Shown: positions 33,091 to 45,007 of the stretch, one piece after another
How the letters are laid out: every line of letters starts with the position of its first letter
How positions within the stretch are numbered: the stretch's first letter is position 1
Assembly (NCBI GenBank): GCA_019802505.1
Contig: JAFMOC010000045.1
Span: 746,001-810,000 of the forward strand
Origin: Corydoras sp. C115
Taxonomy: Eukaryota; Chordata; Actinopteri; Siluriformes; Callichthyidae
Reading direction: 5' to 3'
Length of the DNA: 64,000 nt
Notes under the pieces: model-generated
Seen by the model: the letters and a program-made list of their open reading frames with translations, nothing else
The model's database searches: none
Told to the model about the DNA's origin: nothing
Position numbers and translations under genes: made by a program

Positions 33091-33602
33091 GAACGAGGGC
33101 GGTTCAGAGGTGGAGGATTTGGGTTTTCAATGTAGATGAGTGTTAATGTAAGTCCACCTGGCGTTGGTGACACTGGTGCGTAATGAGTCACGGCGCCCCC
33201 TACAGCGACCTTTGCGTGTTAAGAAAATGAAGTGACCTCCTCCGGCGTGTGAGAGCCCGGTGACCTCGCAGGTCACATGATCAAACCTAAAGCAAGGTCT
33301 CGGTCCGCAGCAGTCCGTCGGCCTGGAGATCTGCCACACGCCGTAAGAGCCACTGGATTCATTGGCACCGATCTTTGGCATGTTTTCTATTGTTAGCACA
33401 AACTAATTGAAAATATTGACCCTCTCTGTGACGTTCCAGAAGCTCGCAGCACCGACTCAGCACGGTCCCACGCCATCATAAAATATAGAACCATCCTGAC
33501 ATTGGGGGTGGAGGGCTTTACTGCCCCGGGGGTCAGAGGAAGGCTTGGAACGGACTTCAGTGCAGCAACGAATAGCAGGATTATGTTCTGAATCACCACC
33601 AT
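33091..33602. other. Unique block
   Basis: No recognised gene; CpG-containing at 33180-33350. Confidence 0.4.
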
Positions 33603-33615
33603 AATAATAATAATA

Positions 33616-33647
<32 letters not shown>

Positions 33648-33669
33648 TAATAATAATAAAAATAATAAT
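33603..33669. repeat. (TAA)n microsatellite
   Basis: Interrupted TAA array continued on the far side of the next two SINEs at 34013-34034 and 34268-34316. Confidence 0.9.
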
Positions 33670-34012
33670 TCATTCATTATATCCCGCTTTATCCTCTATT
33701 AGGGTCGCGGGGGGGTTCCCCATGCCCATCCAGCGGAGAACGTTTCAGGTGCTGGGCAGTTACACCCAGGACAGGACGCCAATCTATCGCTGGGCACACA
33801 CTCACTCACACAGACACACTCTATATGGGGCAATTTGGAGAACTCAATTGACTTGTTCCATGTTTTTGGACTGTGGGAGGAAACTGGAGAACCCGGAGGA
33901 AACCCACGCAGACAGGGGGAGAACATGGAAACTCCACCCAGATGGGGATTCGAACCGGGAATCCCTAGTGCTGAGAGGCGAACGTGCTAAACCACTAATC
34001 CACCGTGCCGCC
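33670..34012 (-). mobile_element. V-SINE inserted in (TAA)n
   Basis: Complete antisense copy, tail to gccgcc, with TAA repeats on both sides. Confidence 0.92.
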
Positions 34013-34035
34013 AATAATAATAATAATAATAATAG

Positions 34036-34267
34036 GGTTTCCTCCGGGTTCTCAGGTTTCCTCCCACATTCCAAAAACATGGATCAAGTCAATGGAGTTC
34101 TCAAAATTGCCCCATATAGAGTGTGTGTGTGTGTGTGAGTGTGTGCCCAGCGATAGATTGGCGTCCTGTCCTGGGTGTATCTTCCCAGCGCCCGAAACGT
34201 TCTCCCCTGGATGGGCATGGGGAACCCCACCGCGACCCTAATAGAGGATAAAGCAGAAGATAATGAA
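34036..34267 (+). mobile_element. V-SINE, 5' truncated, in (TAA)n
   Basis: Begins gggtttcctccgggttctc and ends gaatgaat followed by TAA repeats to about 34316. Confidence 0.88.
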
Positions 34268-34315
<48 letters not shown>

Positions 34316-34327
34316 TAACATAAAAAA

Positions 34328-34533
34328 TGGGTGGAGTTTTCCTGTTCTCTCTGGGTTTTCTACGGGTTCTCCGGTTTCCACAGTCCAAAAATATGGATTG
34401 CAGGTAAAAAGGCTGCTCTAAATTGCCCCTATCTAAATTGCCCCTATATAGTATGTGTATCTGCGTGAGTGTATCTACCCAGCGCCCGTAACGTTCTCCT
34501 CTGGTTGGGCATGGATAACCTCCGTGACCCATG
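34328..34533 (+). mobile_element. Older V-SINE fragment
   Basis: atgggtggagttttcctg, a double aattgcccctatctaaattg segment, then cgtaacgttctcctctgg. Confidence 0.7.
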
Positions 34534-34963
34534 TCCGTGGAGGCAGCGTGTGACTGTTAGGACTGATATTTTAATGTAAAACGGTGTTGGCTTGAGTCTG
34601 AGGAAGCGTTCCATCAGTGTTCAACCGAAGAGCGATGTGCTGCAGCAACTTAAAGATCTCATCTGTCTATTCCACTCGGTCAGATTCTGGATTCACCATC
34701 ACACTCCGTCTCCTTTAAAAAGCTCTACAGAAGATCCTCCACAAGTTTATTACACTGAGCGTTCCCTTCAACCCTGTCCCCGCCGCCTCACCGCAGCGCT
34801 GCTAATGGAACTAAACCTCTGACGTCGCTTTGTTTCCTTTTTATTTGTCTGTCTTCATCGTCTGGTTTGTCTCTGACAGACAGACAGAGCTGAGAGGTTC
34901 CCTTCCCTTACAAAAGACAGAATCCACACTGTGCAAACTGTAATGAGGGGATTCAGCTACATA

Positions 34964-34968
<5 letters not shown>
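34534..34968. other. Unique block
   Basis: No recognised product. One 76-codon frame at 34592-34822 shows no motif. Confidence 0.4.
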
Positions 34969-35037
<69 letters not shown>

Positions 35038-35165
35038 TGTACACATACATATATACAGTATATATACAGTATTTATAAATAAATAGTATATATATAATAT
35101 ATATATAGATGCATATAACTATAGATTATATAGACGAGATAGTATATGATATAATATAATGTATA
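34969..35165. repeat. (CAAT)n followed by AT-rich sequence
   Basis: A regular tetranucleotide run of about 65 bp, then ATA-rich low-complexity sequence to 35165. Confidence 0.9.
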
Positions 35166-35189
35166 TATATATTATCAGATTCTTTCACT

Positions 35190-35368
35190 TCATTATCTTC
35201 CACTGGGGGGGGTTCCCCATGCACCATCCCAGGGAGCCAGAACGTTTCATCGGGCGCTTGGGCAGAGAACACCCAGGACAGGGCGCCAATCTATCGCTGG
35301 CACACAACTCACACTACACAACTATACACAATCTATATGGGGCAATTTGAAGAACTGATTTAATCCAT
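35190..35368 (-). mobile_element. V-SINE copy rich in single-base insertions
   Basis: Recognisable 3' half with frequent extra bases (cccagggagccagaacg, tcatcgggcgcttggg), unlike the clean copies elsewhere. Confidence 0.8.
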
Positions 35369-35404
35369 CTACTAGCGTTCACGGTTTGGTGCGTGAGTGT
35401 AGCG

Positions 35405-35773
35405 TGGGGTGGCGGAATCCACAATGCCCATCAAGGGGAGAACGTTAGGAACGCTATGCTCAATTTTAAAGCGCTGGTCAGAAACACACCCAGGACAGGA
35501 CAGCCAAATCTATCATAGGGTAACACCAACTAAGAACTGTCACACAGACACACTCTATAATGGGGTGCAAATCTGGAGAATTCACTTGACCTTGATCCAT
35601 GTTTTTGGAGCTGTGGGAGGTACGAACCGGAAAAACACGGAGGAAAACCCACGCAGACACGGCGCGCAGAACATGGAACAACATCCACCCGGAATTGGGG
35701 GGGATTCGAAACCGAGGAAATCCCTAGCTGCTGAGCAGGAGAACAGGTAAACCAACCAAGCCAGCGTGCCGCT
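35405..35773 (-). mobile_element. V-SINE copy rich in single-base insertions
   Basis: Shares variants with the copy at 9217-9573 but is peppered with extra bases (ggacaggacagccaaatc, ggtacgaaccggaaaaacac). Confidence 0.82.
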
Positions 35774-35815
35774 ATGTATTAGGTAATATCTACAGCTAAT
35801 ATAACACTATAGATA

Positions 35816-35962
35816 ATTCATTCATTATCATCATATCTCCCGCTTTATCTTCTATTAGGTCAGTTTTTTTTTTTCTTGGTGGGCCGTTCCCCCATGGACC
35901 CATCCAGGGTGAGAACGTACTCGGGCGCTAGAGGCAGATACACCCCCAGGACAAGGCTGGGC
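35816..35962 (-). mobile_element. V-SINE 3' part, noisy
   Basis: Tail and 3' domain with inserted bases (atcatcatatctcccgc, catggacccatccagggtg), then lost into AT-rich sequence. Confidence 0.75.
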
Positions 35963-36745
35963 ATATATATTCTGTATATATATATATATATATATATTAT
36001 ATTATATAATATCATATATATATACTATTATACTATATTACTACATACACCACCACCATAAATTAAGACTTTTGTATAATATCAGAATGGAAACCCACTT
36101 AACCATCTGCATTTAAGTTTTATTGTTATCTTTCTGTATGAAATAGAACTTTAGTATTATTTTTAATAACGCTCTTGCCTGTTTCAGGTTTATTTAACTA
36201 GTAAACCGTGTCTTTCGATGGGAGCTGATTACTCTGAGCCCCGTCTCCCTAACAATCTGTGTAATAAGCCTCAGCCGTCCAAGTGTTTCAGGTTCAGGGT
36301 GACTTTAAGGAAGAAGTGGAAGAATTGAATTACAGGATGGACACATGCCAGAGGAGAGGAGCGGGGGGGACGGGGGCACGTTGGAGGCGGACGTATAACG
36401 GGCACGGCCGTTCTGAATATAAGACGGTACATCGCTGCTGGATAGCTAAGCAGAAAACGCTGCCTTTGTAGCTGCCTCCGGGTTCGGAGATTTGAGAACG
36501 GACCGTTGTTTAAAGTTCGTGGCTGATTAAAGACGGGATCGGGTCCCGAGACGGCACGGGTTGGACCGGCTGACACTGCACACGGGGGCCCGCCTCACCC
36601 GCCCATAAGTAGTTTACCATGTTACCATATGAAACAATGTGAACTGTACAAAAGCAATGGCCTTTCATCTCCATTTATTTGAATAGAAATAATAATAATG
36701 AACGTCTATATATTTAGGACCTTTTTTTTTTTTATTTTAATTCAA
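35963..36745. other. AT-rich tract and unique block
   Basis: (TA)n-like at 35967-36045. 36060-36740 is unique sequence with no recognised gene. Confidence 0.45.
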
Positions 36746-37042
36746 GGCGGGCACGGTGCTTATGCTGTTGCGTATAGCATGCTTCTCTACTTTCAGCACT
36801 GTCGGATTCCCGGTTTCCGAATGTCCTCCCGGTGTCAAAAAAATGGATTCAACGTGCTCCAAATTGCCCCATATAGAGTGTTGTCTGTAGTGAGTGTGGT
36901 GTGCCAGCGATGGGATTGGCAGCCCTGTCCTGCGTTTCATCAGGCCAGGCCTGAAAACCTACAGTATATCCCTCGGATGGGCAGGGGACCCCCCCCCCCC
37001 TCCGCAATGACCCTAGTATAGGAATAAGCGGAAATAAAGAAT
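36746..37042 (+). mobile_element. V-SINE, noisy and shortened
   Basis: gcgggcacggtgcttatg head. Indels throughout (tttccgaatgtcctcccgg). Confidence 0.75.
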
Positions 37043-37044
37043 TG

Positions 37045-37370
37045 GCGGGCGGCACGGGGCTTCAGTGGTTTAGCATGTTCCTCCTCTCAGTGCTGTGGGA
37101 TTCGCGGTTTCGAATCCCCATCTGGGTGGAGTTTCCATGTGCATCCCCGTGTCTGCGTGGCGTTCCTCCCGGGTCTCCGGTTTCCTCCCACAGTCCAATA
37201 AACATAGGATCAAGTCACAATTGAGTTCTCAAAAACCCCTCCCTAGCCCTCTCATCATATATAAGAGTGTTGTCCTGCTGTGAGGGTGATGTGCCCAGCG
37301 ATGCGATCGGCGACTGCAGTATCCCCCCCCCCCCACCCAATAACCTTAGTATAGGAATAAGCAGAAGATA
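37045..37370 (+). mobile_element. V-SINE, noisy
   Basis: Head and central block with scattered extra bases (gttcctcctctcagtgctg, gcatccccgtgtctgcg). Confidence 0.78.
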
Positions 37371-37379
37371 ATAGATTGG

Positions 37380-37736
37380 CGGGCAGCACGGTGGGTTAGG
37401 TGTTTAGCATGTTCTCCTCTCAGCACTAGGGATTCCCGGTTCGAATCCCCATCTGGGTGGAGTTTCCATGTTCTCCCCGTGTCCGCATGGGTTTCCTCCA
37501 GGTTCTCCGGTTTCCTCCCACAGTCCAAAAACATGGATCAAGTCGATTGAATTCTCCAAATTGCCCCATATAGAGTGTGTCTGTGTGAGTGAGTGTGTGT
37601 TCAGCGATGGATTGGCGCCCTGTCCTGGGTGTATCTGCCCAGCGCCCGAAACGTTCTCCCCTGGACGGGCATGGGGAACCCCCCTTCCCCGCGACCTTAA
37701 TAGAGGATAAAGCGGAAGATAATGAATGAATGAATT
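37380..37736 (+). mobile_element. V-SINE with 9-bp target duplication
   Basis: ATAGATTGG at 37371-37379 and 37737-37745. The element is clean, marking the end of the noisy stretch. Confidence 0.9.
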
Positions 37737-37745
37737 ATAGATTGG

Positions 37746-38006
37746 ATTTTTACATCAAAATTTTTAAAGTTATGCTCCGGAAAATTCTGAATATTATTTA
37801 CCCCCCCCAAAAAAATGCTGTTTTGATATTTTTTGCCATAAACTGTGTGAGACTGTGTGCTCGGCGCTCTGCACTCTGCGCTCTGCACTCTGCGCTGTAA
37901 CATATAGTGTGTGTGTTAATGTTTCCAAATAAGGAAAAAGCTTTTTGCTCGGAGCGAATTGGCCACCTTGATATTAGATGGAGCAAAATCATATAGGAAG
38001 AGGATT

Positions 38007-38038
<32 letters not shown>

Positions 38039-38745
38039 AAAAAGGCCTGCTCGTATAATCCAGCAGAAAATAATGATGAAATGGAGAGAAATTCCATTCG
38101 GACTGGAATGTAATGCGGCTTGTAGCCAATAATTTGTGGATGGAGCCACTTTCGGCTCTATGGACTGACCACGCGGCCTGAGGGCATGTCACCAAGCCAT
38201 TACCTTCAGACGGCAAAATTGGGTGTACAGCAAATCACAGGCGCCCGTGTTCATGTATTTACAATATTATGTACACACACACACACACACACATGCTGCC
38301 TGTTCCGTGCTCGCTGTGTGTGTGTGTGTGTGGACCTCACGCTGGGTAGAATTTGTACATTTGTAGCGTTTAATGAAGCTCCATGTTGATTTATTTATCC
38401 TTTTGTCCCGATGACCTTGTACGAGGATGCTAACGACGTGATGGATCGCGCGCCGGCGACCGTGATTTTTCACGCGAGCGATGACGGGGGGGCGGGGGGG
38501 GGGGGGGGTAAAAAAAAAAAAATGAAAGGACTCCTGGGTTATGTCTTTCTTTTAAAGCAGGAGCAGCAGAGGTCAGATGTTCCAATAGCTCACGCTGATG
38601 ATAAAGTCGAACTGCTCCGACGGAGCCGAGACTCATCATCACGTCGGGCTTTTCAGGCGTCCGTCGCTCGGATCGTCATTTGTATCTCTATTTTATCGAG
38701 GGACAAAGGCCATGACGGAGGTCCCTACCGCTGATGAATTGCAGG
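37746..38745. other. Unique block with A- and G-tracts
   Basis: A short repeated ctctgcactctgcgct motif lies at 37865-37897 and A25 at about 38019-38043. (CA)n is at 38275-38293, (GT)n at 38316-38331 and a G-rich run at 38486-38508. No gene recognised. Confidence 0.45.
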
Positions 38746-38752
38746 AACATTT

Positions 38753-38954
38753 GTGGTAGCTCAGTGGTCAGGGTGTTGGGCTGTCAATCTGAAGGTTGGG
38801 GATTCAAATCCCAGGTCCACTGAAGTTACCAGTGTGGGTCCTTGAGCGAGACCCTTAACCCTCATTGCTCCAGGGATGTTGTGATGAACCCTGTGCTCAC
38901 CTTGTAAGTCGCTTTGGATAAAAGCGTCCAATAAATGACCAAATGTAAATGTAA
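38753..38954 (+). mobile_element. Second SINE family (Mermaid/HE1-type, L2-like tail)
   Basis: tRNA-like head, then gagcgagacccttaaccctc and a 3' end with gtaagtcgctttggataaaa followed by aaatgtaaatgtaaaa. The 3' motif is the LINE-derived tail widespread in teleost SINEs. A 7-bp duplication AACATTT flanks it at 38746-38752 and 38955-38961. Confidence 0.85.
38757..38811 (+). promoter_or_regulatory. Pol III A and B boxes of the second SINE
   Basis: A box TAGCTCAGTGG at 38757-38767. B box GATTCAAATCC at 38801-38811, one base off consensus. Confidence 0.7.
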
Positions 38955-38961
38955 AACATTT

Positions 38962-39341
38962 CCAGTAGGACAGGAGGCTTTGGGGGGGGGGGGGTCTGCA
39001 GAGGTGACGGCCGTCGATGCGAATGGAAGACAAACACGTAGCCGGCCGGTGGCATCGCGGCTCTGGGGTCCCGCGCACGCTGCTGATGGGGCGGCCACCC
39101 CATCCACCTTTTGCAGGTAAATCATTTTGTAACAGTGAGTGGAGTGTGGAACGCCGGCAGGGGGTCAGTCCTGCCGGGGGGGGGGGGACTTGTACAAACG
39201 AGGTTTTAATGCGCGTGCGTTCGGATGACTTTTTGTTTATGCGAGACCAAACTCCGTGGCCTTTTTGCTGCGTCACACTGCAGCTGCACAAATCCCCCCA
39301 AACGCAATGAGCTTCTGAAATCATTCTGTTTATGATCCCTT
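38962..39341. other. Unique block
   Basis: G-rich tracts at 38981-38994 and 39177-39187. No recognised gene. Confidence 0.4.
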
Positions 39342-39637
39342 TATTCATTCATTCATTCATTATCTTCCGCTTTATCCTCTATTAGGGTCGCGGTGAGGGG
39401 GTTCCCCATGCCCATCCAGGGGAGAACGTTTCGGGCGCTGGCCAGATACACCCAGGACAGGGCGCCAATCCATCTCTGGGCACACACACACACGCTACAG
39501 TATATGGGGCAATTTGGAGAACTCAATTGACTTGATCCATGTTTTTGGACTGTGGGAGGAAACCGGAGAACCCGGAGGAAACCCACGCGGACACGGGGAG
39601 AACATGGAAACTCCACCCAGATGGGGATTCGAACCGC
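39342..39637 (-). mobile_element. V-SINE, head-truncated
   Basis: Tail to B box (gattcgaacc), breaking at gcccccctg. Confidence 0.88.
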
Positions 39638-39957
39638 CCCCCTGTTTATGATCCCAATTCCACAAAATAATATGAATGCTCCGAGTCATCGTTTCTCAGT
39701 TTATAAATAAGTTCCTCTCTCTCTCAAAGCTGGCTCTTTAACCACGAGCCGATGACGCTCCCACACGGCAGGGGCCGGTTGGGTGGTGTATCATTCCCAG
39801 CATCACAGTGATATTGGTGTGGTGATGATGTACTGTGATGTATCTCTCTCTCTCTCTCTCTCTCTCTCGCTCGCTCTCTCTCATCAATACAAGCACCAAA
39901 TACCACCTGATCAATAAAGTCAATGGGATTAATTAAAGAACTACATGAATACCGTTG
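39638..39957. repeat. Spacer with (CT)n
   Basis: (TC)n at about 39842-39880; the remainder is unique. Confidence 0.7.
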
Positions 39958-40262
39958 GGCGGCACGGTGACTTAGTGGTCAGCACGTTCGCCTCTCAGCG
40001 CTTGGGATCCCCGGTTCGAATCCCGAATCGAATCGAGCTCCATCGAATGGGTGGAGATTCCAGCCACAGTCCATAAACATGGATCTAGGTCCATTGAATT
40101 CTCCAAATTGCCCCATATAGAGTGTGTCTGTGTGAGTGTGTGCCCAGCGATGGATTGGCACCCTGTCCTGGATGTACCTGCCCAGCGCCTGAAACGTTCT
40201 CCCTTGGATGGGCATGTGGATGGGACCCCCCCCCCCACATCCATGAAGATAAATGGATGGAT
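39958..40262 (+). mobile_element. Older V-SINE
   Basis: gggcggcacggtgacttag, a degraded B-box area with an atcgaatcgagctc insertion and a missing central block, and a GGAT tail. Confidence 0.82.
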
Positions 40263-41471
40263 GGACGGATGTTAACTGTAGATATAGACGACATTCTAAA
40301 GCAGAGTCTGAAGGTTGTGTTGTTTTTAGCAGCTGAATCAGCGACAGGCTGCTTACACTCTGATACATAAGGTTTAATCATCCAAAGATGTCGTGTGTAA
40401 TAATGCATCAGTCAGGGCAACCGGCTCGTCTCGCAGCCTCACACTTAGGACCAACAGACGCTCGTTCGGCGCCGCTGCCCTTAAACTTTACAACTCTCCG
40501 CTCGGCTGCTCTATTCTCTTTTACTTCAAAGCACAATGTTAAACCTTTATCTTTTCGGCATGCGCGGCTTTTAGGTCCTTTATTCTCCCTCATTTACCCG
40601 TTTCATTACCGCGTAATGGAAAATCCCCCCGGGTTTGGGCTGCACGGGGTGTTCTCTAAATCATCCCCGCTATTACGCCCTTAGATTTCACACATCAAAG
40701 ACCTTATGACATCACAAAGCCACTTAATACTGTTTTCTAAAACAAAACGTCATTAATAGTGGAACACACGCAAGGTGGGAGTCGTTACGCCGCGCTTTCG
40801 GCCTCGCTCTCGCTTCAGCGGATTCGGACGGGGGTCTCTGACATTTCGGAGATAAGGTAAAACAATGAGTGAAGCCGACCCCCCTCCACACACACACACA
40901 TACACACCCCACCACACCCCACCCTCCGTCCCCCTCTACCAAATATGACAAGCGTAAAGATCCATGTGTACAAAGGGGCATCAGTTACCCGGCGGCGGAC
41001 CCGTGTTTGCTCGTGTACAGCCTCGTAATGTATTTCCATTCATCCTAATTACCCGGCGTGGCATTTACATTGATTTGCATGTCACTGTAAACAAAAGACA
41101 GCATTTTTTTTTTTTTTTTTTTGGCTTTAAATACAGGAGGCGCGTTTGTTTCCCCCGCGCCGTAATCTCCATCAGCTTTGTGTTTTCGGGTTTTATTTTG
41201 TGGAAAGTATTTATGCTAACACCGCTGTTCAAATAAGATTGAGCTTCTCGGCAAAAGCCGCTGCCCGCTGCCTCATCACGCCGTGAGCATTCCTGTCTCG
41301 TTAATGACTTAATTAGCGATTTGGCTCATCACAGACCGGTCTGTCTCATTACGGCTCCTGTAATGGATCCTGGAGAAGGCATTAGGTTCGGAAAAATGCA
41401 GCTTCTGCAGATTTCCATACCATAACCGGGGAAGAGACGATTCATGTTTTTTTGCAATTAATCGCGATTAA
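40263..41471. other. Unique block
   Basis: (CA)n-like C/A-rich at 40880-40930 and T20 at about 41104-41122. AT-rich sequence at 41190-41470 includes taattagcgatt-type words. No gene recognised. Confidence 0.4.
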
Positions 41472-41819
41472 TATTCATTCATTCATTATCTCCCGCTTTA
41501 TCCTCTATTAGGGTCGCGGTGGGGGGTTCCCCATGCCCATCCAGGGGAGAACGTTTCGGGCGCTGGGCAGATACACCCAGGACAGGACGCCAATCTATCG
41601 CTGGGCACACACTCACTCATACAGACACACTCTATATGGGGCAATTTGGAGAACTCAATTGTTTTAAAAACAGATCCATGTTTTTGGACTGTGGGAGGAA
41701 ACCGGAGAACCCGGAGGAAACCCACGCGGACACCGGGACAACATGGAAACTCCACCCAGAACCGGGAATCCCTAGCGCTGAGAGGCGAATGTGCTAACCA
41801 CTAAGCCACCGTGCCGCCC
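41472..41819 (-). mobile_element. V-SINE, full length
   Basis: Complete except for variant sequence around 41658-41672 (gttttaaaaacag replaces gacttg) and loss of tggggattcga near the B box. Confidence 0.9.
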
Positions 41820-42067
41820 CGCAATTAATATATTACGATTATTCCATCGTACGGGCGATGGAAAAAAATTATTTAATTTGCTTTTAATTTTCCAAAAAGT
41901 TGTTAACATTTTGGGTTAATGTTCAACAAAAGCCTTTGCGTTGTGTTTTGTCGATAGCAAAATTTTAATTCGAGTGACAAACTTAGGAAAAGCACACGAT
42001 GTTATTTAAATGTATTTCTGTTGCTGTTTTCATAAAAGTTCGTAAATAATCCTTTAATCTGATGATT
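41820..42067. other. Unique AT-rich spacer
   Basis: No recognised feature. Confidence 0.4.
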
Positions 42068-42420
42068 TCATTCATTCATTCATTATCTCCCGCTTCATCC
42101 TCTATTAGGGTCGCGGGGGGGGTCCCCCATGCCCATCCAGGAGAGAACGTTTCGGGCGCTGGGCAGATACACCCAGGACAGGGCGCCAATCCATCGCTGG
42201 GCACACACTCACTCACACAGACACACTCTATATGGGGCAATTTGGAGAACTCAATTGACCTTGATCCATGTTTTTGGACTGTGGGAGGAAACCGGAGAAC
42301 CCGGATGAAACCCACGCGGACACGGGGAGAACATGGAAACTCCACGCAGATGGGGATTCGAACCGGGAAACTCTAGCGCTGGGAGGAGAACATGCTAAAC
42401 CACTCAGCCACCGTGCCGCC
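42068..42420 (-). mobile_element. V-SINE, full length
   Basis: Tail (CATT)n to ccaccgtgccgcc. All segments present. Confidence 0.93.
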
Positions 42421-43395
42421 GAATCATAATAATGGTGAATAATTCAGCGCGCAAAATGGCGGCGTGTGGAGAACGTATATTTGCGCAGTAGATAATGTAT
42501 GCATTATACATTATAAATAGAGTAAATCTATTCGGTCGTCATATATTATGCATATCGGCCAATCCAAATATTCCATTACACGCGGCGCGGAGCGTAAAAC
42601 GTCCGACACGTGTAATGACTTATTCCGACGGAATGGAAGTGGAAATCTCGCGATGTAAAACCCTCATTTTAGCGTCCGCCGCCTCTGATGGATGAGTTCC
42701 CTCCGAAAGTGCGGCGAGGGAAACGCAGGCGATGAGCGCGTGGATGTGAACGTGTGAACGCGGCGCTGCAGACCTGGCAGACTGAGCCGGTCCCGCGGAG
42801 CCGCTTGTCGGCGGCCCCCGCCCCTCGTTATTGCCGTCGGTTGCTATATTCACACATACGGCCAGGACTTGTTTTTCATTTTTCAGCGTCTGCGGCTCGA
42901 TAATTTTTCCGGGCCGTTTTTGATGAATGCCATTTTCAAAGATAAATGTGTCGACTGAACGCAGGCCGCCGCCTGAGAGAGCATATAGGAACAATAAATT
43001 GTCGAGTCCTCCGGGGCCCCGAATGAGATCAAACGGACTAATGCGATATCTCCATGACATTTCTTTGTACTTTGGTAAGAGAACCGGACCTCGTAATGCG
43101 AGCGCAATGCCGCCGCCGCAGCCCTGTGAGGAAAATAGTGGGAGAATAAACACAGCGGAGGATGCATTGGGACTCTGAAGTGCTGCAGCTACTCCTCTTC
43201 GGGCTCCTTCGGTATTATTTTCCGGCTCGCTCGAGTATTTCCGCCTTATTTCTGTACGAACGTCCTCGATTTGCATTAAAGCATTCTAATCCCGCGGGTC
43301 GGGGGACGCGGCACAGGCCCGTTTCAGGACCGCCAGGCGTCTGCCAGTGTCTCACAGTGAGCCGGGTGGAGGGATCAGTGTTCTCCTCGTGGAAT
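42421..43395. other. Unique CpG-containing block, candidate regulatory element
   Basis: Nearly 1 kb without recognised repeats. It holds a 218-codon minus-strand frame (42620-43276), the longest outside repeats, with no domain, signal peptide or composition bias I can identify. Chance or a non-coding conserved element is more likely than a gene. Confidence 0.4.
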
Positions 43396-43738
43396 TCATT
43401 CATTCATTCATCTTCCGCTTTATCCTCTATTAGGGTCGCGGGGGGGTTCCCCATGCCCATCCAGGGGAGAACGTTTCAGGCGCTGGGCAGATACACCCAG
43501 GACAGGGCGCCAGTCTATCGCTGGGCACACACTCACTCACACAGACACACTCTATATGGGGCAATTTGGAGAACTCAATTGACTTGATCCATGTTTTTGG
43601 ACTGTGGGGGGAAACCGGAGAACCCGGAGGAAACCCACGCGGACACGGGGAGAACATGGAAACTCCACCCAGATGGGGATTCGAACCGGGAATCCCTAGC
43701 ACTGAGAGGAGAACATGCTAAACCACTAAGCCACCGCC
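43396..43738 (-). mobile_element. V-SINE, full length
   Basis: Tail to ctaagccaccg. A clean young copy. Confidence 0.92.
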
Positions 43739-43828
43739 TAACGGCACATACTCGACAAACGACAAATATTCAACTAAATGGACGAGATTCGTTTAGAAAA
43801 CTTTCCAAATTTTAATTGTTTGGATTAT

Positions 43829-44107
43829 TTCATCTCATCTCGTTATCTTCCACTTAATCCTATACTAAGGTTGTGTAGTGGGGGGGGGGCATGCCCATCC
43901 AGTGGAGAACGTTACGGGCGCTTGGCAGATGGCAATCTAGGACAGGGGGCCAATCTATCACTGGGCACACACACAAACACACTCTATATGGGGCAATTTG
44001 GAGACTTCAGTTCACCTTGATCCATGTTTTTGGACTGTGGGGGGGAAACCGGAGAATCCGGAGGAAACCCACAAGGATACTGAGAACATGGAAGCTCCAC
44101 CAAGATC
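43829..44107 (-). mobile_element. Older V-SINE, left half of a head-to-head pair
   Basis: catctcatctcgttatc tail variant to ccaccaagatcagg. Confidence 0.82.
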
Positions 44108-44400
44108 AGGGTTCGAATCCCAATCTGGGTGGAGTTTCCGTGTTCTCCCCGTGTCCGCGGGGTTCTCCGGTTTCCTCCCACAGTCCAAAAGCATGGAGCA
44201 AGGTGAACTGAATTCTCCAAATTGCCCCATATAGAGTGTGTCTGTGTGAGTGTGTGTGTATCCAGTTATAGATTGGTGACCTGTCCTGGATGTATCTGCC
44301 GAGCGCCCGAAACGTTCTCCCCTGGATGGAGAACACCCCCCCCCAACCCCAGCGACCCTAATAGAGGATAAAGTGGAAGATAATGGATGGATGGATAACA
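44108..44400 (+). mobile_element. V-SINE, right half of a head-to-head pair
   Basis: Starts at the B box (gttcgaatcccaatctgg) directly against the preceding antisense copy and ends ggatggatgg. The pair forms an imperfect inverted repeat of about 570 bp with almost no spacer. Confidence 0.85.
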
Positions 44401-45007
44401 CACACTGATGGAACGCTGACCAATTTCATCTCACAGCGTTTCATTTTTATTATTATTATATTTTTTTTTCTTTTAAATGAACTGTCAATATTTCTGCGTG
44501 TTTAAGCAGGAAATGTGCTGCGGAACGCGATGAAAGGCCAGATGGAGCTCAGCATCCAGCGGCTTAAGTGACGAACATCCCGACGCATTGTGTAAAAGCG
44601 GCCGAATGTGAAATGATACCTAAACATTCCACAGCGAGGCAGAAAGAGCCCCGAGTCGTGACAAACGCAGGTGGAGTCGGATCAGCGAACTGCCTCCTCA
44701 GCGCCTTGAATGAAATCAGAGTCCCGACCGTCGAGAACCGGAACTCACTCCTTCATTATGCTTTCGTTTGGAACCACGAGGGGGGGGCGGCGACGACTGA
44801 ACAACAGCTGTTGCTGGAGATACAGCTCTTCACGGCGCTGTCAGCTGTGTCATCGGCCAATCGCACGTTCTGCGTCGGACGTGAAGCGCAGAACAAAGGG
44901 AATATTCTAAATCTAGAACACCCTACTCATAATAATGACTAACTGTGATGGAGTACCTTATTGAATAAACCAAATGCTCACGATCGTTAACATGTTCTCA
45001 TTAAAGG
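44401..45007. other. Unique block
   Basis: T-rich at 44440-44475. A 124-codon frame at 44568-44942 shows no recognised domain. Confidence 0.4.

Noticed and set aside
32337..33191. Longest open frame (284 codons, minus strand, Ile/His/Pro/Ser-rich)
   Set aside because: Translation of a GGAT minisatellite; frames stay open on both strands because of the repeat.
34969..35035. Regulatory tandem operator
   Set aside because: Plain (CAAT)n microsatellite.
38753..38825. A true tRNA gene at the second SINE
   Set aside because: Same reasoning: tRNA-like head fused to a SINE body with an L2-like tail.
38761..39348. 195-codon minus-strand frame
   Set aside because: Overlaps the second SINE and a G-rich tract; no domain recognised.
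42620..43276. 218-codon minus-strand frame as a gene
   Set aside because: Outside repeats but no domain, no recognisable family, and overlapping frames on the other strand; kept only as a finding to test.
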